Below are positions 9,713 through 18,465 of a stretch of DNA of 33,992 bases, one piece after another; position 1 is the first letter of the stretch, and every line of letters begins with the position of its first letter. Source of the stretch: Nemertoderma westbladi (Eukaryota > Xenacoelomorpha > Nemertodermatida > Nemertodermatidae); assembly GCA_032718475.1 (NCBI GenBank), contig JAUCBJ010005748.1, positions 1 through 33,992 on the forward strand, read 5' to 3'. The notes under the pieces were generated by a model, which was not told where the DNA came from, made no database searches, and saw only the letters and a list, made by a program, of their open reading frames with translations. A program made the translations under genes and the position numbers.

Positions 9713-9921
9713 ATGTTATACAAAAGTCGTACAATTTTTTATTTTGCCATAAACTTAATGATCCCTGTTTAAGTAATTCCCTAACTTAATCAGCCGTGAT
9801 AATTTGCGATGGAGCGGTATTTTGGTATTTAGTACCTACACCCACCTTACCACCTACCTCTACTTTTTTATATTATTAATAAATTTTATACATACTGATA
9901 TACACTGTACTCCTTGGCAGG

Positions 9922-10013
9922 TGTGTGCCGTGAATCTACCAGTGTGTGCCGTGAAACTACCGGTGTGTGCCGTGAAACTACCGGTGTGTGCCGTGAAACT
10001 ACCGGTGTGTGCC
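9922..10013. repeat. 21-bp tandem repeat
   Basis: Units begin at 9922, 9943, 9964 and 9985, with an 8-bp partial at 10006 (TGTGTGCCGTGAAACTACCGG). The first unit has two changes. It lies in the 3' flank of the DUF1295 gene, just past its likely poly(A) signal. Confidence 0.92.
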
Positions 10014-10209
10014 TATTATTACCATAATTCTTTATCCATTATTGTATCTATACTTGAACTTTATTTTTTTGTATATCATTAATTATTATTACCAATTAAT
10101 AAATTGTTTATCCATTATTGTACCTGTACTTGTTCTTTCTTTTGTTTTGTTGTGGGGCGATTTAAAGTGTATCGTAGCGTAGTGTGTGCAGACAACCATC
10201 AGCTGACTT

Positions 10210-10280
10210 CCGATAACCGACTACAGACAACCGATAGGAGACAACCGACAGCAGTCAACCGTCTGCTGTCGGTTATCGGT
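10210..10280. repeat. Inverted repeat with nested arms
   Basis: CCGATAACCGACTACAGAC (10210-10228) is inverse to GTCTGCTGTCGGTTATCGG (10261-10279). An inner alternative, CCGACAGCAG (10245-10254) with CTGCTGTCGG (10263-10272), is perfect. Several ACAACCGA copies lie between them, so two hairpins compete. Confidence 0.8.
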
Positions 10281-10465
10281 GTAACCTTTTACACCCCTAT
10301 CCTAACCATAGCCAGATAATATAATGCTGTAATGATAGTGGTTCACTGATTTGGCTTGCTGAATCGAAACGAAATCCCCAGTGGAGAAAAACTTAATAAT
10401 GTACCGGTAGCAGTAATAATTAATTAATGGTTTAGTTAATTTCACCATTATTCGTAGACACTAAC

Positions 10466-11566
10466 ATGTTAACATTTATAAGACGAGATTCTAACAGCAC
10501 CTTGTACAAAGCGGTGTCTGACTATCTTATCGTGTTGGGGTGGAAGTGCCTCAATCCGGAATCGATGCGGTTCAATCTGATATTGGGCGATCGAAATAAA
10601 CTGCCGTACAGCCGTCTGGGCCACACGAACGCGGTACAGTTGGTCAATTACTACAGGGGCAACGGTATACTCACCCGGAAGGCTGCCTTATGCGACATGC
10701 TGCGGCAACACTGCCCGACTCACCACCAATGGTGGCCGGCAACCATGGTGATAAACCCCAAGGTTGTAGAGAACTGTATGGGCGTTAATGTCCATAAAGA
10801 TGACGACAGTGACGCATTAGAGGAGGCGATGGACGGACTAAGTGTATGGATCGTTAAACCGACTTCCGGAGGTAAAGGCGAGGGGATGCTAATAACCCGT
10901 AGTTTTTCCGACGTAAAGAGATTCGTTGATTCGTCCGGGACGCGGCACGCGGTGCAGCGCTACGTGACCAACCCAATGCTGCTGCCCCCTGGGGGTCGGA
11001 AGTTCGACGTCCGTTGCTGGGTATTAGTCGACCACAATTACGATATCTTTATTTACCGCGAGGGTGTCCTCCGGACATCTTCCGAAGTCTATGAACCGGA
11101 CAATTTCTCAGATACTCCGGCACATATTACTAACCACGCCCTCCAGGTGGAAGCCTCGGAAAATTTCGGGAAGTTCGAAATTTCCAACGAAATATTTTTC
11201 GAAGAATTTTCTGATATTTTAAGCCGCGAGTTTAATTTATCTTTCCAGGAAGACATTCTCCCGCAAATTAAGACCATCATCTTACAATGTTTATTGAGTG
11301 TGGAAGATCATCTCAGCACAAACGATTTATCTTACTCGAGTTTTCAGTTATTTGGGTTTGATTTTTTGTTGGACGACTCAGGGAAGGTGTTTCTGCTTGA
11401 GATCAACGGCGCCCCGGCTCTCTCCGAGAGGCTACTGTCTGCTTGTTCCCGGAGTTTAGTTCACCAAACCATTCTACCTTATTTTGCTCACGGTTCCTCT
11501 CAGGGTGATGGCGGTTTTATTAATATTTATAACCACAGCGATGAAAAGTCGGTGAAAATGAAATGA
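10466..11566 (+). CDS. TTL: Tubulin-tyrosine ligase
   Basis: A 366-residue single-exon protein colinear with vertebrate TTL (about 377 residues), not merely a TTL-like domain. TTL uses ATP to re-add tyrosine to the C-terminus of detyrosinated alpha-tubulin in the cytosol. Landmarks: RFNLILGDRNKLPYSRLGH (35-53) and QLVNYYRG (58-65) of the N-terminal domain; IVKPTSGGKGEGM (129-141), the ATP-grasp loop; RKFDVRCWVLVD (178-189); IYREGVLRTSSE (196-207); ITNHALQ (221-227); FQLFGFDF (293-300); LLEINGAPA (310-318) with the metal-binding Glu and Asn. All catalytic signatures are intact and there are no internal stops, so it is presumably active. Vertebrate TTL is multi-exon; the intronless state suggests intron loss or an old retrocopy, but no poly(A) relic is visible. 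Confidence 0.95.
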   Translation: MLTFIRRDSNSTLYKAVSDYLIVLGWKCLNPESMRFNLILGDRNKLPYSRLGHTNAVQLVNYYRGNGILTRKAALCDMLRQHCPTHHQWWPATMVINPKVVENCMGVNVHKDDDSDALEEAMDGLSVWIVKPTSGGKGEGMLITRSFSDVKRFVDSSGTRHAVQRYVTNPMLLPPGGRKFDVRCWVLVDHNYDIFIYREGVLRTSSEVYEPDNFSDTPAHITNHALQVEASENFGKFEISNEIFFEEFSDILSREFNLSFQEDILPQIKTIILQCLLSVEDHLSTNDLSYSSFQLFGFDFLLDDSGKVFLLEINGAPALSERLLSACSRSLVHQTILPYFAHGSSQGDGGFINIYNHSDEKSVKMK

Positions 11567-11568
11567 CA

Positions 11569-11574
11569 AATAAA
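11569..11574 (+). promoter_or_regulatory. Poly(A) signal of TTL
   Basis: AATAAA starting 2 nt after the TGA stop, as tight as the one after RagA. Confidence 0.55.
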
Positions 11575-12086
11575 CTCATATCTTTCCATTAATTAATTAA
11601 TTAATAATAAATAATTATCATGATCATCTATTTTCTAATATATATTTATTATTATATTTATAGAGACTAAAGTTGATTTCAGAACGCGGGATATTGTCTG
11701 AGCTAATAAGGGAGTCTCTAAATAATACACAGTAATTTTGGAAGTTTTTCTGATAAATTTCACCCTCTAGCAGCAGACGAGAGACTTGGTACGATTGTAC
11801 TACTTGTACAAGGGTCTAACCCTCACAAAGCAAATCAATTCGCATTTGGCAATCAAGCGGCAGACTAAAGAACGCCATTCGTGGTATTATGATTATAAAT
11901 CTTGCCGTTTGAGGATTCCATATCTGAAAAAATATATTACGTAAATAATTATAAAAGTGTGTCATTCAAAAATTAAGATCCAAACATACTTGTTGTTTTG
12001 TAATCTCCACCAATCCATTATTCTCACTAGGTCGTCCTTATATTGCGTAGCGCTTTTTATGATTATACTTGACCCCTACCCTACAA
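11575..12086. other. AT-rich intergenic DNA
   Basis: A run of TTAATTAATTAATTAA-type sequence near 11590, then non-repetitive AT-rich DNA. No gene or repeat family is recognised. Confidence 0.5.
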
Positions 12087-12110
12087 CCCCCCCCCCCCCC
12101 CCCCCCCCCC
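12087..12110. repeat. Poly(C) run of 24
   Basis: Uninterrupted C tract on the + strand ending about 6 bp before the left end of the foldback element. Confidence 0.95.
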
Positions 12111-12115
12111 TGCCA

Positions 12116-13181
12116 CAAAATAGGGTTGATGCGTGCAAAAAAATTGGGCTAATAACAACCGAATGAGGGGTAATAAGGTGCCCTGAATCGAGTGGCGCGG
12201 TGTGTTTTTTTGTAAAAACACGAGGAAACGGTCGTTTAAGTTAAGTAAGCGCGATAAGTCAATTTTGAAAATCGGCTGTGGTTGGATGCTACAGATTTGA
12301 GGATTTGACGTCACTACAAAGTGATGTACTGATGATTTCTTATCTTGGTTTTGATGGGTAGAGATTTTCGATCTATATTCAAATAGATATTAAATCTCAA
12401 TCATTTCACACGTGGCTTATATCAATTGAAAGCGGAGAGTCTTGCGCGTCTTTTGACACCACAATTAATTAAATTGATGATGAAGACGATTGTTAAAATG
12501 CTGTTCACAATTGCAATCTCGACAGATGGCCTGACTGGTAAACAAGAATTCAAGGCATCCTATAGGACCCCTTGAGTCAGCCCTATCAGCCTATTGCTGA
12601 ATCTGAGTATTGCATCTCACTTAATCAAATTTGGTTTACCGGTGACCGGTAGACATTTTTATTATTCGAGTAGCCTTATCAATTATTATATTACCGGCTG
12701 ACCTGTATTACAAGTTTATTATTATTTTAAATCTAATCTGTAGGCATTACCGTACTCAATACAGCTCGGAAGTTGGAATGCAGTATTGCTGCTGGAAATA
12801 CTGCTGGAAACAGCATTTTATCAATGTTCATTACTATGAATTCAATTAATTATAGTGCCAAAAGACGCCCAAGACTCCCCGCTTTCAATTGATATAAGCC
12901 ACGTGTGAAATGATTGAGATTTAATGTGTATTTGAATCCAATATCAATAGAAACCAAGGTAAGAAATCATCAGAGCACTTTGTAATGACGTCAAATTTGT
13001 AGCAGCCAATCACAGTCGATTTTCAAAATTGGCTTCCCGTGCTTACTTAAACTCGCTATTTCGGCCGTTTCCTTGCGTTTGTAGAAAAAACACACCCCGC
13101 AATTCGTTTCAGGGCACCATTATACTATTCAATGGTTTCTAGCCCAACAAAAATTTTTTCGCGCACCAACTCTATTGTTGT
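12116..13181. mobile_element. Foldback element with about 360-bp inverted arms
   Basis: The left arm (about 12116-12477) and right arm (about 12840-13181) are diverged reverse complements throughout. Landmarks: CAAAATAGGGTTG versus CAACTCTATTGTTG at the tips; GGTGCCCTGAAT versus TTTCAGGGCACC; CACGTGGCTTATATCAATTG versus CAATTGATATAAGCCACGTG; GCGTCTTTTGACACC versus GTGCCAAAAGACGC. The roughly 360-bp spacer (12478-12839) has no coding potential. This is the architecture of a foldback or long-TIR MITE. I could not define a target-site duplication. Confidence 0.88.
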
Positions 13182-14307
13182 CTGTCAAGTAGCACTTTGC
13201 ATCATAGGAGTTCTACTTGTTGTAGTGAGCCACTAAACAAACAGCTGGTGTGTATTACCGGTAAATAATGTGTAACATACACATTAAATACTTTGCACAT
13301 TGCTGTAATTTGTATTTTAAAATGCAAACTATATAGCTTTTACGACTTAAAATCGACGAAGTCATTTTTACAAGAGTGGGATAAAAAAAATTGCGGCCAT
13401 GAAGACCGGAGGAATACCCATTTTCAAATTTCTATCAACATACCGTAAAGTTTGTCAGGAATAACGTAAAAAAAACTCATAAAAATGTGCAATTTTTATC
13501 ATAGAATGTAAATACATCAAGAGCCACTGTCACAAACCGGCATTGAAAAATGCAAGGCTGGAAAGTAAAGGATAAAAGACCAGTGGCTGGTCGGCGAGGA
13601 CTGCGTTGTTGGGAAGTTTTACTACCAGTGGAGTGAATATTATCTGGGAATAATAATGTTCCAGTACTTTAGCCCAAAAAATAATAATAAATCCTCTTGC
13701 TATTTCTGATTGGTTGAACATCTCAGATTTCCAACCCAGCTGATAAATGCGCCTGGCAACTCCCAATCAACTATTATCCTCTTTGTCACTATGGCAACCC
13801 TAAACATTTTAAACAGTAAATTGCATGCTCTATTCTACAGTAAGCAATAGGCCTACAGGAAACTCTGAAATTTAATCACAATCTGTGCCAGGTTTCCTTA
13901 TTAGATTTACAGCTTTACTTTAAATTATGGTTGACAGTTATGAATTTTGATTACGGCTCTTTTAAAATGAGTTTGCTGTAAGTAACAAAGTCGATAACCA
14001 AAGGAGATATGCGATCCTTAACCTGTTAGAACATACCTCAGGCTGCATATTGTAATTTCCCGTTTTAATTTGAGCGTTTCAAGAAATGCAATCAGTTTGG
14101 CCGGGCATTCCTCTGGCTAAATATGAGTGTAGCTCCACTGTAAAGTGCTGCTCCCACTGCATTGTATAGGCCTAGTTGCTTTTATTTTAATGACAGGTTA
14201 TTGGCAGTATGTTTCTATGTTACTAAGGTTTCTGCATGCTCCTGTAGCTGTTAGATTGTACAATTCATACAACTGTTATCAAGTAATAACTATTTACATA
14301 CTTGTGT
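13182..14307. other. AT-rich intergenic DNA
   Basis: No convincing gene, RNA or repeat is seen. Short open frames here have no recognisable content. Confidence 0.5.
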
Positions 14308-14422
14308 GTAAAGTAGCACTTTACAGTGTGATGATCTGAGTGGCTTTGTTACACGAACGAACGTTAGTGAGTGAGTGAAAATAAAGCCACGAGAATCAGA
14401 ACACTGTAAAGTACTTTGCAAC
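14308..14422. mobile_element. Small inverted repeat (MITE-like)
   Basis: AAGTAGCACTTTACAGTGTG with following GATGATCTGAGTGGCTTT (from 14308) is the inverse of AAAGCCACGAGAATCAGAAC with ACTGTAAAGTACTTT (14385-14419), with a few mismatches. The loop is about 37 nt. ACTGTAAAGTGCT also occurs near 14139. Nothing is coded. Confidence 0.7.
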
Positions 14423-14695
14423 AAGTATGAATGTAGTTTTATTCCAAAATTGTGAAACATTACGAAATGATTGTATATATACTTTATAAGTGGTAGAAAC
14501 TGCACAAATTATATTAGTTGCTGTATAAATAATTGTAAGAATGACATAAAGTATCAATAAAGAATATAAGAAAATAAGATACAATATAAGAAAATATCAA
14601 TTATGTTATAAATAAGTTAGCTTATATTTATCGCGGTGTTTGGAGCCATGTTATAATAATATAGCTAGGCCCTACTCCCTACGGCGCAGTGGTGG

Positions 14696-14806
14696 TACGG
14701 CTAATGTCGCGTTACGGCTAATTTTCAGAGTAGCCGTAACGCGACTTTGAAAGTCGCGTTACGGCTAATCTCTCAAAAAATTAGCCGTAACGCGACATTA
14801 GCTGTA
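14696..14806. repeat. Long nested palindrome built from a 16-bp unit
   Basis: Five copies of GTCGCGTTACGGCTAA in alternating orientation: + at 14706 and 14753; - ending at 14745, 14796 and 14813. The outer arms 14696-14725 and 14777-14806 pair over 29 of 30 bp. The inner arms 14731-14747 and 14751-14767 pair perfectly around 3 nt. CAGAG/CTCTC-type bases between them also pair. The whole 111 bp can fold as one near-continuous hairpin. It is strikingly CpG-rich (CGCG, ACGG) in AT-rich surroundings. Confidence 0.92.
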
Positions 14807-14897
14807 ACGCGACGACACCCTCCCTACTGGTTATTAATAGCTATACCCCGGTAGGTAATGCAGTAGGCATATCTGGCTGTCAGGCAAATTTCCACCT

Positions 14898-14992
14898 ATT
14901 GTTTACGTGGTATCCAATGACGGCGTTAAGTTATGTCCCCTTAGTGGACATTACTTTTACTTAACGTCGTCATGCGTCGTCACGTAAACAAT
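14898..14992. repeat. Interrupted long hairpin
   Basis: Three nested arm pairs: ATTGTTTACGTG / CACGTAAACAAT (14898-14909, 14981-14992); ATGACGGCGTTAAG / CTTAACGTCGTCAT (one mismatch); ATGTCC / GGACAT around a short loop. The unpaired bulges are of similar size on both sides. It lies about 270 bp before the CFAP61 start codon. Confidence 0.85.
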
Positions 14993-15258
14993 AACACCAA
15001 ATACAATACTAAATGTACAGGCCAATACAATGCTGTAATGTCCTCTAAAGTTGTAAAGTGCTAAATAACAACTCGCTGTTAATACTAACGGCGTTGAGTA
15101 ATGTTACAATTTTGGAATAAAAGATTTAATTTAATTGTATAAATTTGATATAGCACAAATTAATTACTTATACTTTTATTTAATTGTTTGTATATTGACA
15201 TTTCGATTTATTTCATGAATATAACCCGATTGAAATTGGACTTGTGTCTATAAGCAAT

Positions 15259-15380
15259 ATGCCTGCTGCCGGTGGGAAACAGACAGGAGATATGCGTTTA
15301 AGCGCGAGACGTACCGAGTCGTTGGATGCTCCTAACATTCTAAGTCTCGTCGACTCAGCCACGGAACAGTTATTCGGCAG
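15259..15380 (+). CDS. CFAP61: CFAP61 (cilia and flagella associated protein 61), exon 1
   Basis: The ATG at 15259 opens MPAAGGKQTGDMRLSARRTE followed by SLDAPNILSLVDSATEQLFG. The exon ends GGCAG before the donor GTAAAATT. RRTES followed by a D-x-I-x-L-I/V pattern and LFG(R/K) is the conserved start of CFAP61, a component of the calmodulin/spoke-associated complex at the base of radial spokes in motile axonemes. The exon contributes 40 codons plus two bases of an Arg codon. An earlier noncoding exon cannot be excluded. Confidence 0.85.
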
Positions 15381-15571
15381 GTAAAATTATAATAATTTCA
15401 AATTAAAATATTCGTGCTGTGTGTGTTGTGTATACCTATCGATGGTATAATTATCTCAAATCGTAGCTTAAGTGTCATAAGGCCCTAAGTCGATTTTTGT
15501 TGGATTTTACTTTTTTATACGTAATTTCACACTTTAAGACATGCTCAATCAGCTGGTGAAGTTGTGAACAC

Positions 15572-15790
15572 TTTAACCAATGGGAAGTGATGATTATTGT
15601 GTGGTAAAGTGAAGCCCTATATCCCAATGGACATTATTTTGCTGAAAAAGAGTTAATCTCTCTCGATGTTACTGCAGAAAGGGTCTATGTAATGTATTAA
15701 CCAATGGGAAGTGATGTTTATGACGTAATAAAGTAAGATCCAATAAGCCTATTGGACAATATTTTACTGCAGAAAGGCCCTATCTGTATA
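15572..15790. repeat. Diverged direct repeat, period about 125 bp
   Basis: Two copies start TTAACCAATGGGAAGTGATG at 15572 and 15697, and share CCAATGGACATTATTTT / CTATTGGACAATATTTTACTG further on. Inside CFAP61 intron 1. Confidence 0.75.
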
Positions 15791-15912
15791 TATTTTATAT
15801 GCTATCCTGAACAATTGCAATTTTTTACTTGCCTTATTAACAATAATTAATAAATGTTTTCGTATCAATATTATTATTACGCTGAGATGTATACAGCGAT
15901 GTAAAATCATGA

Positions 15913-17090
15913 GCAATCATTGCCCAACTCCAGTTAACCCATATCTATTGTCTCCCATTGCCCAACTTCAGTTAACCCATATCTATTGTCTCCCATTGCT
16001 CAACTCCAGTTAACCCATATCTATTGTCTCCCATTGCCCAACTCCAGTTAACCCATATCTATTGTCTCCCATTGCTCAACTCCAGTTAACCCATATCTGT
16101 TGTCTCCCATTGCTCAACTCCAGTTAACCCATATCTGTTGTCTCCCATTGCCCAACTCCAGTTAACCCATATCTATTGTCTCCCATTGCCCAACTCCAGT
16201 TAACCCATATCTATTGTCTCCCATTGCTCAACTCCAGTTAACCCATATCTATTGTCTGCCATTGCCCAACTCCAGTTAACCCATATCTATTGTCTCCCAT
16301 TGCTCAACTCTAGTTAACCCATATCTATTGTCTCCCATTGCCCAACTCCAGTTAACCCATATCTGTTGTCTCCCATTGCCCAACTCCAGTTAACCCATAT
16401 CTATTGTCTCCCATTGCTCAACTCCAGTTAACCCATATCTGTTGTCTCCCATTGCTCAACTCCAGTTAACCCATATCTGTTGTCTCCCATTGCTCAACTC
16501 CAGTTAACCCATATCTGTTGTCTCCCATTGCTCAACTCCAGTTAACCCATATCTGTTGTCTCCCATTGCTCAACTCCAGTTAACCCATATCTGTTGTCTC
16601 CCATTGCTCAACTCCAGTTAACCCATATCTATTGTCTCCCATTGCTCAACTCCAGTTAACCCATATCTGTTGTCTCCCATAGCTCAACTCCAGTTAACCC
16701 ATATCTATTGTCTCCCATTGCTCAACTCCAGTTAACCCATATCTGTTGTCTCCCATTGCTCAACTCCAGTTAACCCATATCTATTGTCTCCCATTGCTCA
16801 ACTCCAGTTAACCCATATCTGTTGTCTCCCATTGCTCAACTCCAGTTAACCCATATCTATTGTCTCCCATTGCTCAACTCCAGTTAACCCATATCTGTTG
16901 TCTCCCATTGCTCAACTCCAGTTAACCCATATCTGTTGTCTCCCATTGCCCAACTCCAGTTAACCCATATCTATTGTCTCCCATTGCCCAACTCCAGTTA
17001 ACCCATATCTATTGTCTCCCATTGCCCAACTCCAGTTAACCCATATCTATTGTCTCCCATTGCTCAACTCCAGTTAACCCATATCTATTG
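15913..17090. repeat. 38-bp minisatellite filling CFAP61 intron 1
   Basis: About 31 copies of a 38-bp unit (CCATTGCTCAACTCCAGTTA plus ACCCATATCTATTGTCTC). Two sites vary repeatedly: GCTC/GCCC and CTATTG/CTGTTG. Their pattern along the array points to block duplications. The array runs to within about 12 bp of the exon 2 acceptor; the last unit merges into the acceptor's pyrimidine tract (CTATTGTTTCCCCGTCAG). Confidence 0.95.
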
Positions 17091-17102
17091 TTTCCCCGTC
17101 AG

Positions 17103-17229
17103 AGCGAACATTGTGGAACTTATCGAGAAAGCAGTGCTCGCTGTTTCTCTCATAGACCAGGATGGTGAACTACTGGCTCAGGCTTGTTTCTTCGACTACC
17201 CCAATGTGCCCTCCGTGGATCGCACACAG
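17103..17229 (+). CDS. CFAP61: CFAP61, exon 2
   Basis: The acceptor CCCCGTCAG leads into ANIVELIEKAVLAVSLIDQD then GELLAQACFFDYPNVPS; the donor follows CACACAG|GTTTGTAC. The join to exon 1 restores Arg (AG|A) and keeps the frame: 122 + 127 bp = 83 codons, phase 0 at the end. The pattern I-x-x-LIEKA-LAV-L-D then AQA-FFDYPN matches the CFAP61 N-terminus. The next exon should encode a W-rich stretch leading into PLNTLFMH; I could not find it in the window, so the gene continues beyond the repeats or is disrupted. Confidence 0.85.
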
Positions 17230-17689
17230 GTTTGTACCTAACTACAACTGTGTAGTAATAACGAACCTGCCTATTAAGAGGCCAAGGTAGTTCTTGTCAA
17301 GAGTTGAGCCGTTCAAAAACAAGAAGTATTTGTGTGTGTATGTATATCAATCAATATAACCAATATCTCAAAAACTCAAGCAGGTACGCAAATATTTTAA
17401 TAACAAATTCTACATGAATTTTGGTTGCGAAAAATACTATATTTTTGCGGCGTTTCGATCCCGGGGTCACTGAAAAATAGCGGTTTTGAAAATTTAATGT
17501 AGCATTTCACCGATTTCAACTCGTCGAGTATGCATCAACTTTTTATTTGAGATATTCAGTCATCTGAGCAACATTGGCCTCAGAATCTTTCCAAATATCG
17601 CCTATCTCCCACATAACTTCGCCAAAATTTGTTAGTCCGGCAAAAAAAACGCACAAATTCGTCTAAAAGAGTAAATTATTGGTTGAAGA

Positions 17690-17945
17690 ATAATGTGACT
17701 CAACTAGAAAAGCCAGCAAGCTGGCTGTAAGGAGACCGCCCATAGACAAACGTATTGAACAGCTTTGCTTAAGTCTGAGAGAAAGTAATACCAGCCCCTG
17801 CATGTCATTATTATTAACCTATAAAACATTTGAACGGCCGGTGCTTAAAATTCAATCAGCTGGCCTCCCACCTAACATAGCAGTGAGTAACCTTATAGAT
17901 ATTCCCATGGATTCACTGGGACGAGCTATTAAGCTGGCGGGGTAA
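17690..17945 (+). CDS. Candidate unidentified exon or coding relic
   Basis: About 84 codons are open with protein-like composition: ASKLAVRRPPIDKRIEQLCL, then SLRESNTSPCMSLLLTYK, then LPPNIAVSNLIDIPMDSLGR. A possible acceptor (TCAACTAG, ending at 17707) and donor (GGCGGG|GTAATG at 17942) would bound it. It does not resemble the CFAP61 section expected here, and I recognise no family. It may belong to a transposon or be chance. Confidence 0.25.
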
Positions 17946-18465
17946 TGCATTACAAACTGTCTGGGATAGAGTGAGAGAGTATTAAATTTGGCAAGTAATA
18001 TACTTCTGTGCAGTTTGGGCCTATCCATTCAATAAATACAGTAGTAGTAGCTTACTAGGCCCTCATGAGTACCAGGAGTTGGTGTTTCTATCATTGTGTT
18101 TGCAGGACATTGCTTTCGCCGTGAGGACCAGCCAGCCAGTGCATAATCTTGTGCTTTGGCAACCTCATGGAGTGAATAAGCATGGCAATGACAAAAAGCA
18201 TCGCTCACTCAGGGTGCCGGTTTGAGGAGCACGTTCGTTTAAAGCCAGCTTGCTGTCTCTCTAGTATGAGATTAATAAAAGCTAATAAATTAAGCATCAG
18301 AAATCAAAATTGCTTAAATATGAAGCGAATACTTACTTATAAGAGAGGCAACATTACTCACAACACAATTGTTATAATTGTAAAATAATACTAATTGTAG
18401 CATAGTTTATTTTACAAAGCGAAAGGTCACCCAGATAGTGTACCTTAGGTCACCCAGGTGGTAGA
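17946..18465. other. Probable CFAP61 intron 2 sequence
   Basis: A frame after TTTGCAG (from about 18105) reads 39 codons but matches nothing expected. AGGTCACCCAG is duplicated 24 bp apart at 18425-18458, right beside the LINE 3' end. Otherwise nothing is recognised. Confidence 0.4.

Noticed and set aside
15913-17090. CRISPR-like array
   Set aside because: Units are contiguous 38-bp copies with no unique spacers, in an animal intron.
18105-18234. A third CFAP61 exon after TTTGCAG
   Set aside because: Its 39 codons do not match the W-rich, PLNTLFMH-leading segment expected next and it ends in a stop without a donor.
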